A stretch of 5,847 nucleotides of DNA from NCBI GenBank assembly GCA_028292305.1, contig JAQGMQ010000890.1:1-5847 (forward strand), read 5' to 3'. The stretch comes from Rhodoferax sp. (GTDB lineage: Bacteria > Pseudomonadota > Gammaproteobacteria > Burkholderiales > Burkholderiaceae_C). Below, in pieces: positions 1-5,847 of the stretch; positions within the stretch are counted from its first letter, which is position 1, and each line of letters opens with the position of its first letter. The notes below the pieces were generated by a model, which saw only the letters and a program-made list of their open reading frames with translations, made no database searches and was not told the DNA's origin. Made by a program: the position numbers and the translations under genes.

Positions 1-14
1 CCGCGACGAAGTAA
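1..14 (+). CDS. Possible 3' end of an upstream gene (candidate gtsA, sugar-binding protein)
   Basis: The third reading frame gives Ala-Thr-Lys followed by TAA at 12-14, which could be the tail of the gene preceding gtsB. In known gts operons the periplasmic sugar-binding protein GtsA is encoded directly before gtsB, so the context fits. Too few codons are visible to identify it from sequence. Another frame, ending at TGA 20-22, is equally possible. This is an inference from operon order, not a recognised protein. Confidence 0.25.
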
Positions 15-35
15 GCCCCTGACGCCTGCATTCCT

Positions 36-143
36 CCTTCCCCCTCCGGGGGAAGGCCGGGATGGGGGCGCGGCGCTCCATGGCGCCTGTCATCGGTACA
101 TCAACAGCCTGCCCCCACCCGACCCTCCCCCGGAAGGGGAGGG
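36..143. repeat. Paired inverted palindromic element, copy A (REPIN/BIME-like)
   Basis: Two G/C-rich hairpin units face each other across about 41 bp. Unit 1 has a perfect 9-bp stem (36-44 with 48-56, loop TCC) and a tail reaching a GGGGGC at 64-69. Unit 2 has an 8-bp stem (123-130 with 136-143, 5-nt loop) preceded by a GCCCCC at 111-116. The tail of unit 1 is approximately the reverse complement of the head of unit 2, so the whole element can also fold into one long hairpin. A second copy lies at 4577-4689. The layout resembles REP doublets (REPINs/BIMEs), which are non-autonomous and mobilised by RAYT transposases elsewhere in the genome. It sits just before gtsB and probably just after gtsA, where it could act as an mRNA-stabilising structure. 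Confidence 0.8.
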
Positions 144-179
144 AGCAAATCAGCACGGTATTGAAAAAAGTTTCCCCGC

Positions 180-1061
180 ATGAAATTGAGTTTTGAAAAC
201 ACGCTCCCCAAGCTGGTGATCGCCCCGGGCTTCGTGCTCGGGTTCGCGTTCATCTACGGGCTGATGATCTGGAACGGCGTGTTGTCGGTCACGGCCTCGC
301 GCATGTTGCCCAACTACGACGAGTTCGTCGGCCTGGAGCAATACGTCAAGCTCTGGGAGATGGACCGCTGGTGGCTTGCCCTGAAGAACCTCGGCATCTT
401 CAGCGTGCTGTATGTCGGCGGCGCGATGCTGATCGGCATGGCGCTGGCGATTCTGCTCGACCAGAAGATCCGCGCCGAAGGCTGGCTGCGCACCATCTAC
501 CTGTACCCGATGGCGCTGTCGTTCATCGTCACCGGCACGGCCTGGAAGTGGATGCTGAACCCGAGCCTCGGTCTTGAAAAACTCATGCACGACATCGGCT
601 GGACCAGCTTCACGTTCGACTGGCTGGTGCAGGGCGACACCGCCATCTACTGCGTGGTGATCGCCGGGATCTGGCAGTCGGCCGGCTTTGCCATGGCGCT
701 GTTTCTGGCGGGCCTTCGCGGCATCGACGACAGCATCATCAAGGCCGCGCAGATCGACGGCGCGAGCCTGCCGCGCATCTACTGGCGCATCATTTTGCCG
801 ATCCTGCGACCGGTGGTGTTCTCGACCATCATGGTGCTGTCGCACCTGTCGATCAAGAGCTTCGACCTGATCATGGCGCTGACCGGCGGCGGGCCCGGCT
901 TTTCGACCGACGTGCCGGCCACCTTCATGTACGTGATGAGCTTCACCCGTGGCCAGATCGGCCTGGGCGCGGCCAGCGCCACCATGATGCTGGCCACCGT
1001 GGCGGCCATCGTCGTGCCCTATCTTTACAGCGAACTGCGGAGCAAGCCCCATGACCGCTAA
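180..1061 (+). CDS. gtsB: Glucose/mannose ABC transporter permease GtsB
   Basis: Inner-membrane permease (293 aa, MalF/UgpA-type, CUT1 family) that forms half of the channel of a sugar importer. About six membrane segments are visible, near residues 12-36, 71-95, 105-125, 155-178, 204-230 and 262-284. The cytoplasmic EAA-type loop that docks on the ATPase is at 188-211 (KAAQIDGAS followed by the LP...P ending). The regions DRWWLALKNL, IYLYPMALSFIVTGTAWKW and the YLYSELRSK tail match my memory of Pseudomonas GtsB closely, so glucose/mannose is the likely substrate. The ATG at 180 is the natural start for this length, although it has only a purine-rich stretch (GAAAAAAG) upstream and no good Shine-Dalgarno sequence. 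This suggests it depends on translation or transcripts from upstream. The end overlaps gtsC by 11 bp, indicating co-translation. Family assignment is firm; substrate is inferred. Confidence 0.9.
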   Translation: MKLSFENTLPKLVIAPGFVLGFAFIYGLMIWNGVLSVTASRMLPNYDEFVGLEQYVKLWEMDRWWLALKNLGIFSVLYVGGAMLIGMALAILLDQKIRAEGWLRTIYLYPMALSFIVTGTAWKWMLNPSLGLEKLMHDIGWTSFTFDWLVQGDTAIYCVVIAGIWQSAGFAMALFLAGLRGIDDSIIKAAQIDGASLPRIYWRIILPILRPVVFSTIMVLSHLSIKSFDLIMALTGGGPGFSTDVPATFMYVMSFTRGQIGLGAASATMMLATVAAIVVPYLYSELRSKPHDR

Positions 1062-1905
1062 ATCCATTTTGCGTGGCCTGCTCTACGTGGTGCTGTTCGC
1101 CGCCGCGCTGTTCTTCCTGGCGCCGCTTTACGTGATGCTGGTCACGGCCTTCAAGAACGCCGAAGAGATCCGCAGTGGCAATCTGCTGAGCCTGCCTTCC
1201 AGCCTCAACTTCGAGGCCTGGAGCCTGGCCTGGTCGAGCGCCTGCACCGGCACCGACTGCCGCGGCCTGCAGCCGTTCTTCATGAACTCGGTGGTAATGG
1301 TGTTCCCGGCGGTGATCATCTCCACGCTGTGGGGCGCCATCAACGGCTACGTGCTGAGCCTGTGGAAGTTCCGCGGCAGCGACGTGTTGTTCGGCTTCAT
1401 GCTGTTCGGCGTGTTCATGCCGTTCCAGGTGGTGCTGCTGCCGATGAGCCAGGTGCTCGGCTGGCTCGGCATTTCAAGCTCGATCGGCGGGCTGATCTTC
1501 GTGCATTGCCTGGCGGGCTTGGCCGGCACCACGCTGTTCTTCCGCAACTACTACGCGGCCGTGCCGAAGGAACTGGTCAACGCCGCGCGCATCGACGGCG
1601 CGGGCTTCTGGCGCATCTTCTTCCGCATCATCGTGCCGCTGTCCACGCCCATCGTGATGGTCACGCTGATCTGGCAGTTCACCAACATCTGGAACGACTT
1701 TTTGTTCGGCGTGGCCTTCAGCGGCGCCGACAGCAAGCCCATCACCGTGGGCCTGAACAACATGGTCAACACCAGCAGCAGCGTCAAGAGCTACAACGTC
1801 GACATGGCCGCGGCGGTGATCGCCGGCCTGCCGACGATGTTGATCTACATCCTGGCTGGTCAGTATTTCGTCAAGGGTTTAACGGCTGGCGCCGTCAAGG
1901 GTTAA
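1051..1905 (+). CDS. gtsC: Glucose/mannose ABC transporter permease GtsC
   Basis: Second inner-membrane permease (284 aa, MalG/UgpE type), partner of GtsB. Hydrophobic segments lie near residues 8-32, 78-101, 111-136, 143-164, 195-215 and 252-274. The EAA loop is at 177-200 (NAARIDGAGFWRIFFRI, then P...P). The segments RNYYAAVP, QFTNIWNDFLFG and the C-terminal GLTAGAVKG match my memory of GtsC proteins. The first periplasmic loop carries two cysteines five residues apart (C65 and C70). The ATG at 1051 lies inside the gtsB 3' end, with GGAG at 1039-1042 as a well-spaced ribosome binding site. This supports the start and coupling to gtsB. The stop is only 4 bp before gtsD. Permease identity is secure. 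The specific sugar is inferred from the similarity and the company of gtsB and gtsD. Confidence 0.9.
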   Translation: MTAKSILRGLLYVVLFAAALFFLAPLYVMLVTAFKNAEEIRSGNLLSLPSSLNFEAWSLAWSSACTGTDCRGLQPFFMNSVVMVFPAVIISTLWGAINGYVLSLWKFRGSDVLFGFMLFGVFMPFQVVLLPMSQVLGWLGISSSIGGLIFVHCLAGLAGTTLFFRNYYAAVPKELVNAARIDGAGFWRIFFRIIVPLSTPIVMVTLIWQFTNIWNDFLFGVAFSGADSKPITVGLNNMVNTSSSVKSYNVDMAAAVIAGLPTMLIYILAGQYFVKGLTAGAVKG

Positions 1906-1909
1906 GAAC

Positions 1910-2980
1910 ATGGCATCCGCACTGCAAATCTCCGGCATCCGCAAAACCTTCGGCAACGGCGTTAACGCCGTCGAAGTGCTCAAGCGCATCGACATCGACG
2001 TGGCCCCGGGCGAGTTCCTGATCCTGGTCGGGCCGTCGGGCTGTGGCAAGTCCACCTTGCTCAACATCATTGCCGGGCTCGACGAGCCGACCGAAGGCGC
2101 GGTGCGCATCGGCGGGCGCGACGTGGTGGGTGTGCCGCCGGCTGCGCGCGACATCGCCATGGTGTTCCAGAGTTATGCGCTCTACCCCACCATGAGCGTG
2201 GCCGACAACATCGGCTTCGCGCTCGAAATGCGCAAGGTGCCCAAGGCCGAGCGCACGCGGCGCATCGGCGAAGTCGCGGCCATGCTGCAGATCGAGCACC
2301 TGCTCGACCGCCGGCCTTCGCAGCTCTCGGGCGGTCAGCGCCAGCGTGTGGCCATGGGACGGGCCCTGGCGCGCCAGCCGCAACTGTTTTTGTTCGACGA
2401 ACCATTGAGCAACCTCGACGCCAAGCTGCGCGTCGAGATGCGCGCCGAGATCAAGCGCCTGCACCTGGCCAGCGGCATCACCAGCGTCTACGTGACCCAC
2501 GACCAGATCGAAGCCATGACGCTCGGCAGCCGCATCGCGGTGATGAAGGGCGGCGTGCTGCAGCAGCTCGGCACGCCCGACGACATCTACCGCCGCCCGG
2601 CCAACACCTATGTGGCCACCTTCATCGGCTCGCCGACCATGAACCTGATCGCCGGCCGCGCCGCGGCCAATAACGCCCGAGGCCAGTTCAACATCCAGGG
2701 CGGCAGCGTGGCGGTGCAATGCCCCACGGCGGCCGACGGCACGCTGATGGGCCTGCGACCCGAACACATCACCCTGACCGAAGGCACGCCCTGGCGCGGC
2801 CAGGTGAGCCTGGTCGAGCCCACCGGGGCCGACACCTATGTGGTGGTCAAGACCGATGCCGGCACCGTCACCGTGCGCACCTCGCCCGAGACGCAGGTGC
2901 GGCCCGGCGACACGGTGGGCCTGGGCGTACAGGCCGAAAACGTGAGCTGGTTCGACGCGAAGGACGGCACGCGGCTTTGA
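1910..2980 (+). CDS. gtsD: Sugar ABC transporter ATP-binding protein GtsD (MalK/UgpC family)
   Basis: Cytoplasmic ATPase (356 aa) that would dimerise and drive sugar import through GtsB/GtsC. All nucleotide-binding motifs are intact: Walker A GPSGCGKST at 41-49, Q-loop Q87 in VFQSYALYP, signature LSGGQRQRV at 139-147, Walker B LFLFDEP at 159-165, D-loop SNLD at 167-170 and switch histidine H197 in VTHDQ. After about residue 235 comes the MalK-type regulatory region with OB/TOBE folds, marked by FIGSPTMNL at 238-246 and GLRPEHITL at 281-289. Full length is typical of CUT1 ATPases. AAGGG at 1897-1901 gives an 8-nt-spaced ribosome binding site for the ATG at 1910. It is the last gene of the run, since the next gene converges. 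Automatic pipelines may call it ugpC or malK. I prefer gtsD because of its two neighbours. Confidence 0.9.
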   Translation: MASALQISGIRKTFGNGVNAVEVLKRIDIDVAPGEFLILVGPSGCGKSTLLNIIAGLDEPTEGAVRIGGRDVVGVPPAARDIAMVFQSYALYPTMSVADNIGFALEMRKVPKAERTRRIGEVAAMLQIEHLLDRRPSQLSGGQRQRVAMGRALARQPQLFLFDEPLSNLDAKLRVEMRAEIKRLHLASGITSVYVTHDQIEAMTLGSRIAVMKGGVLQQLGTPDDIYRRPANTYVATFIGSPTMNLIAGRAAANNARGQFNIQGGSVAVQCPTAADGTLMGLRPEHITLTEGTPWRGQVSLVEPTGADTYVVVKTDAGTVTVRTSPETQVRPGDTVGLGVQAENVSWFDAKDGTRL

Positions 2981-3027
2981 GGCCATTGAGGCCTGAAATC
3001 CCGCGCCCCAAGTCACGCGGTCGCAGC

Positions 3028-3048
3028 GCCATCCGCAGGCAGGATGGC
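3028..3048. terminator. Hairpin between convergent genes, possible terminator
   Basis: The 121-bp gap between the gtsD stop and the kinase stop contains one perfect hairpin: a 7-bp stem (GCCATCC with GGATGGC) around a 7-nt loop GCAGGCA. It is placed where transcripts from both strands should end. There is no T-run on either side, so it is not a textbook intrinsic terminator. It may be only a 3' stabilising structure or chance. A short tandem repeat, TTGAGGCC twice (2977-2984 and 2986-2993), overlaps the gtsD stop codon. Confidence 0.3.
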
Positions 3049-3101
3049 CCGCCGATGCGCAGTGCACCGCCGCGTTGTCTCCACGTGTTGACTCGCCGCG
3101 C

Positions 3102-4529
3102 TCAACCTGGCGGCAATGTGATCCGCACCAGCAGGCCTTGCGGTGCCACGCGTTCGACCTGCACCGCGCCGCCGTGCCGCTGCACGATGCCTTCCACGAT
3201 GGCCAGGCCCAGCCCGCAGCCGCCCGAGGCTTCACTGGCGCGCCAGAACCGCTCGAAGACATGCGCCAGTTCGTCGTCGGCCAAGCCCGGTCCGTTGTCT
3301 TCGACTTCGATCACGGCCTGTACCGGCAGGGTGGTCGTGGTGTAGCTGCGCAGCGTCACCGTGCTGCCGCGCCCGGTGTAGTTCAGCGCGTTGTCGATCA
3401 GGTTGCTCAGGGCTTCGCGCAGCAGCAGCTTTTCCCCGAGCAGGGGCAGGGCATCGGCGCCCTCGTAGCCCAGGTCGATGCCCAGCGTGAGCGCACGCGG
3501 CGTGTTCTCGCGCGCCACCTCGCGGGCCAGCGCCGCACCGTCGAGCGGCGCAAAGTTGATGTCGGCCTCGGTGCGCGCCAGCGACAGCATCTGGTGCACC
3601 AGGTGGGCGCTGCGCAGGGCGCCGGCGTGCACCTTCTGCAGCCGGTCCTGCAGCGCAGCGGGGTCGGTCTCGCGCAGGGCCAGCTCGGTCTGGCCGATGA
3701 GCCCGGCCAGCGGCGTGCGCAGCTGGTGCGCGGCGTCGCTCAGGAAGCGTTTCTCCTGGCGCACGCTGCGCTGCACGGCGGCCAGCAACTGGTTCACCGC
3801 GCCGGCCAGCGAATGCACTTCCTGCGGCGCCTGGGTGAGTTCGATCGGTGCCAGCGTGCTCAGCGTGCGGCCGGTGCGGTCGCCCAGCGAGGCTTCGAGC
3901 TTCTTCAACGGCAGCAGCCCGCGCGTGATGCCGGCGGTGATCAGCACGCCGAGCAGGCTGCCGGTCAACAGCAGCGGCAGCAGCATGTCGGCCACCAGCT
4001 CACGCGCGATGCGGTGCTGCACCGTCATGCTCTTGGCGACCTGCACACGCAGCCGCTGCGGCGCGCCGGTCTCGCCGTAGTTCACCTCCAGCAACGCCAC
4101 GCGCACCGGCTGCCCGTCGAGCTCGGCGTTGTAGACCCGCGCTTCGCCGGGCGGCAGGGTGTCGGGCCAGCTCGGGGGCGGCGGCATGCTGCGGTTGCCC
4201 AGCACGAACTGCCCCGGCGGCGACGACACCATGTAGCGCACGCGGTCGCTCGGGTCCTGCTCCAGGATGTCCTGCGCGGCGCGGGGAAAGTCCACCAGCA
4301 GGCCCGACCCCATCGGCTTCACCTGCCGCGCCAGCGAGCGCACGGTCTGTGTCAGCGCCTGGTCGATGGTGCTCTCGGCATAACTCAGCGCGATGCGGTA
4401 GGCGAGCGCCCCACCCACCAGCCACAGCAGCACCTGCGGCAGCAGCAGCCACAGCAGCAACAGGCGTTTCAGCGACAGGCCGGCGGGCCCCGGCGTCATG
4501 TCAGCCGGGGCAGAGCTTGTGTTCACCAT
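3102..4529 (-). CDS. Sensor histidine kinase, TctE/QseC-like with 2CSK-type sensor domain
   Basis: Membrane sensor kinase (475 aa from the chosen start). Membrane helix 1 is near residues 21-45, followed by a periplasmic domain at about 46-179. That domain resembles the 2CSK_N sensor: D56QAL, a LVDFPRAAQDIL stretch, DRVRYMVSSPPGQF, then LDGQPVRVALLEV. Helix 2 is near 180-200 and leads to a HAMP-like linker. Kinase motifs are complete: H-box FLSDAAHQLRTPL with phospho-acceptor H268, N-box N376/N380, G1 box DNGPGL at 411-416, F-box FERFWR and G2 box CGLGLAIV. The CGLGLAIV form is typical of TctE-type kinases. The partner regulator gene lies upstream, separated by 192 bp. The frame stays open up to 4694, but that extension translates the palindromic repeat into low-complexity sequence, so I placed the start at 4529. 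ATG 4499 is an alternative. Neither has a clear ribosome binding site. The ligand is unknown; family precedent favours tricarboxylates or other small ligands. Confidence 0.88.
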   Translation of the reverse strand: MVNTSSAPADMTPGPAGLSLKRLLLLWLLLPQVLLWLVGGALAYRIALSYAESTIDQALTQTVRSLARQVKPMGSGLLVDFPRAAQDILEQDPSDRVRYMVSSPPGQFVLGNRSMPPPPSWPDTLPPGEARVYNAELDGQPVRVALLEVNYGETGAPQRLRVQVAKSMTVQHRIARELVADMLLPLLLTGSLLGVLITAGITRGLLPLKKLEASLGDRTGRTLSTLAPIELTQAPQEVHSLAGAVNQLLAAVQRSVRQEKRFLSDAAHQLRTPLAGLIGQTELALRETDPAALQDRLQKVHAGALRSAHLVHQMLSLARTEADINFAPLDGAALAREVARENTPRALTLGIDLGYEGADALPLLGEKLLLREALSNLIDNALNYTGRGSTVTLRSYTTTTLPVQAVIEVEDNGPGLADDELAHVFERFWRASEASGGCGLGLAIVEGIVQRHGGAVQVERVAPQGLLVRITLPPG

Positions 4530-4576
4530 GGCAGTCCGCACTTGCCACCGCGCCTGCCCAGCAGCGCGGCGGTTCG

Positions 4577-4689
4577 CTCCCTCCCCTTCCGGGGCAGGGC
4601 TGGGGTGGGGGCAGGCTGTCGGTGGGGCACAAGCCAGGGCGTCATCGGCGGGTGTGCCCCCATCCCGGCCTTCCCCCGGCGGGAGAAGG
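4577..4689. repeat. Paired inverted palindromic element, copy B (REPIN/BIME-like)
   Basis: Same architecture as the element at 36-143 but in reverse orientation. Unit 1 (about 4577-4612) has an imperfect stem, 4579-4587 with 4591-4599, containing one C-C mismatch and a terminal G-T pair. Unit 2 (4656-4689) has a 9-position stem, 4669-4677 with 4681-4689, with one mismatch. The spacer is 43 bp. Positions 4656-4679 are an exact 24-nt reverse complement of 46-69. The other half corresponds to the reverse complement of 104-143, including the shared AGGCTGT just inside the GGGGGC box. The element fills most of the 192-bp gap between the response regulator and kinase genes (4530-4721). No gene or promoter is convincingly visible in the rest of that gap. 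Confidence 0.8.
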
Positions 4690-4721
4690 AGCAAGGCCGT
4701 GCGAAGACATGTGCGCTTCCG

Positions 4722-5426
4722 TCATTCCAGCAGATAACCCAGGCCGCGCACGTTGCGGATGTTCAACCCCGAATCGCCGAGCTTGCGCCGCAGCCGGTGC
4801 ACGTACACCTCCAGCGCATTCGACCCTGCCGCACCGCCGCTGCCACCGCTGTCGCCCGGCTGGGCCTGCCACGCGGCCAGCACGTCCTCGCGGCTGACCA
4901 CCTGGCCGGTGTTGGCCACCAGCAGCGCCAGCAGCGCCCATTCGCGCTGGGTCAGGTCGAGCGGCTCGTCACCGAGCCAGGCCAGCGGCTGCACCGGGTC
5001 GACGCGCAGGCTGCGGTGGCCACCGCGTTCGTTCAGCGCCAGCGAGCCGCCGAACGCGGGCAGACGCGAACGCCGCAACAAGGCCTGCAGCCGTGCTTCC
5101 AGCTCGGCCATGTTGAAGGGTTTGGTAAGGTAGTCGTCGGCGCCGGCGTTCAGCCCTTGCACCCGGTCGTCGATGCCGTCGCGCGCCGTGAGGATCAGCA
5201 CCGGCAGTGCCAGCAGGCGCCGGCGAATCCAGCGCAACACCTCCATGCCGTCGACCACCGGCAGCCCGAGGTCGAGGATCACGCCGTCGAAGCGCGTCGC
5301 CTCGAGCTGCACCTGGGCCAGTGCGCCGTTGGCCGCACTGGCCACCGTATGGCCGGCCTGCGCCAGCTGCGCCACAAGCGCGTCGCGCAACAACTCATCA
5401 TCTTCAACGATCAACAGGTGGGCCAT
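4722..5426 (-). CDS. OmpR/PhoB-family response regulator (TctD/QseB-like)
   Basis: Cytoplasmic transcription regulator (234 aa), presumed partner of the downstream kinase. The receiver domain (about 1-118) has the acidic pair D9/D10, phospho-acceptor D52 in ILDLGLPVVDG, T80 in LILTARD and K102 in YLTKPF. A winged-helix DNA-binding domain follows (about 145-234), with LTQREWALLALL, VVSREDVL, the recognition helix NALEVYVHRLRRKLG and the closing RNVRGLGYLLE. A 15-residue Gly/Ser-rich stretch (187-201) lies between the second helix and the recognition helix and is longer than in typical relatives. The frame is open to 5465, but MAHLLIVEDD at 5426 starts exactly where the family's first strand begins, so I chose it. 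No Shine-Dalgarno sequence precedes it. ATG 5450 is an alternative. The gene is divergent from the HAD gene. Confidence 0.88.
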   Translation of the reverse strand: MAHLLIVEDDELLRDALVAQLAQAGHTVASAANGALAQVQLEATRFDGVILDLGLPVVDGMEVLRWIRRRLLALPVLILTARDGIDDRVQGLNAGADDYLTKPFNMAELEARLQALLRRSRLPAFGGSLALNERGGHRSLRVDPVQPLAWLGDEPLDLTQREWALLALLVANTGQVVSREDVLAAWQAQPGDSGGSGGAAGSNALEVYVHRLRRKLGDSGLNIRNVRGLGYLLE

Positions 5427-5524
5427 GCGGTGAGCATAACTTGCAGGCATGGCCAGTGGCCGCACGGCTACGGTCGCGCTGCCGGCATGGCGATTGGTAC
5501 CATCGTGTCCTCTGAAAGGAACGT
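5427..5524. promoter_or_regulatory. Divergent intergenic region with two small palindromes
   Basis: This 98-bp gap must hold the start signals for the regulator/kinase pair and possibly for the HAD gene. An 11-bp perfect palindrome GGCCAGTGGCC lies at 5451-5461, and an interrupted inverted repeat CGAT-T-GGTACC-ATCG at 5491-5505. Either could be an operator, for example for autoregulation. On the minus strand a weak -10-like TATGCT (5438-5433) lies about 7 nt before the regulator ATG, with no good -35. On the plus strand AAGGA at 5516-5520 is a good ribosome binding site for the HAD gene. The promoter assignment is weak. Confidence 0.3.
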
Positions 5525-5847
5525 ATGAAATTCGAAGCGGTGCTGTTCGATTGCGATGGCGTGTTGGTCGATTCCGAGCCGATCACCAACGGCGTGTTGC
5601 GCGACATGCTGGAAGAACAGGGCTGGGTGTTGACCCCGGCCGAATGCATGCACATCTTCGTGGGCAAGGCGGTGAAGGACGAGATCGAGACCATCGAGGC
5701 CAAGACCGGCAAACCCGTCACCGAAACCTGGATGGCCGAGTTCCGCGCGCGGCGCAACCAGGGGCTTGAGGAGCGGCTGCTGGCGGTGCCGCTGATCCAT
5801 CCGGCGGTGGAAGTCATCCACGCGCGACATGCGGGCCGGATCGCCTG
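5525..5847 (+). CDS. HAD-superfamily phosphatase, N-terminal part (runs off window)
   Basis: The first 107 codons of a haloacid-dehalogenase-family hydrolase are present; the gene continues past 5847. Motif I is DCDGVLVDSE at residues 9-18, with nucleophile D9 and general acid/base D11. It is followed by a helical cap region (about 19-90), as in phosphoglycolate phosphatase, beta-phosphoglucomutase and YieH/YfbT sugar-phosphate phosphatases. Motifs II to IV lie beyond the window, so activity cannot be judged. The ATG at 5525 is supported by AAGGA at 5516-5520 and by motif I starting near residue 6, as usual. It is transcribed divergently from the response regulator. A role in dephosphorylating a sugar phosphate would fit a sugar-uptake locus, but that is inference. 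Phosphoglycolate phosphatase-like activity is just as possible. Confidence 0.88.
   Translation, partial: MKFEAVLFDCDGVLVDSEPITNGVLRDMLEEQGWVLTPAECMHIFVGKAVKDEIETIEAKTGKPVTETWMAEFRARRNQGLEERLLAVPLIHPAVEVIHARHAGRIA

Noticed and set aside
36..143. Interpretation of the palindromes as a CRISPR array or a rho-independent terminator
   Set aside because: There are only two inverted units rather than regularly spaced direct repeats, and no T-run follows either stem. A REPIN-like doublet explains the symmetry and the second copy.
150..1067. 305-codon minus-strand open frame opposite gtsB
   Set aside because: It is His/Asp/Arg/Gln-rich without recognisable motifs. The plus strand encodes a clear six-helix permease over the same bases.
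1895..3262. 455-codon minus-strand open frame opposite gtsD
   Set aside because: The composition is typical of an antisense shadow and it covers an intact ABC ATPase with all motifs. It also runs into the end of the kinase gene on the same strand in another frame.
4530..4694. N-terminal extension of the histidine kinase to ATG 4694
   Set aside because: The extra 55 residues are a translation of the palindromic repeat and precede the natural start of the first membrane helix by too much. It is more likely non-coding.
5427..5465. Upstream start of the response regulator at 5465
   Set aside because: The additional 13 residues precede the conserved first strand of the receiver domain, lack family resemblance and have no better ribosome binding site.
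3075..5528. 817-codon plus-strand open frame running antisense to both the kinase and the regulator genes
   Set aside because: It is Arg/Gln/His/Ala-rich low-complexity sequence with no domain, and reads through the palindromic element. This is the usual shadow opposite G/C-rich genes. The minus-strand frames have complete catalytic motifs.

Overview
The window looks like chromosomal DNA from a high-GC betaproteobacterium, most likely Burkholderiales (Comamonadaceae-like). This is inferred from the strong G/C bias at third codon positions, the protein styles, and the G/C-rich paired palindromes between genes. No database comparison was possible.

Layout. Positions 1-14 may be the last codons of an upstream gene, probably the sugar-binding protein gtsA. 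Positions 36-143 hold a paired inverted palindromic element (REPIN/BIME-like). Three tightly packed plus-strand genes follow: gtsB (180-1061), gtsC (1051-1905) and gtsD (1910-2980). They encode the two permeases and the ATPase of a CUT1-type glucose/mannose importer. A 121-bp convergent gap (2981-3101) carries one perfect hairpin. On the minus strand lie a TctE/QseC-like sensor histidine kinase (3102-4529) and, upstream of it in transcription order, an OmpR-type response regulator (4722-5426). The 192 bp between these two hold a second copy of the paired palindromic element, in inverted orientation relative to the first. A short divergent region (5427-5524) separates the regulator from a plus-strand HAD-family phosphatase gene (5525 onward) that runs off the window.

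How the parts work together. GtsB and GtsC would form the membrane channel and a GtsD dimer would power it, with a periplasmic binding protein encoded just outside the window. The two-component pair would sense a small periplasmic ligand through a 2CSK-type sensor domain and control transcription. A regulatory link to the sugar transporter is suggested only by position. The HAD protein may be a sugar-phosphate or phosphoglycolate-type phosphatase.

I found no evidence of a wholly new system. The most distinctive items are the two inverted-orientation copies of the palindromic pair. Each sits at an operon-internal junction (the probable gtsA/gtsB gap and the regulator/kinase gap), where it could tune relative expression. 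A glycine/serine-rich insertion in the DNA-binding domain of the response regulator is the next most notable.
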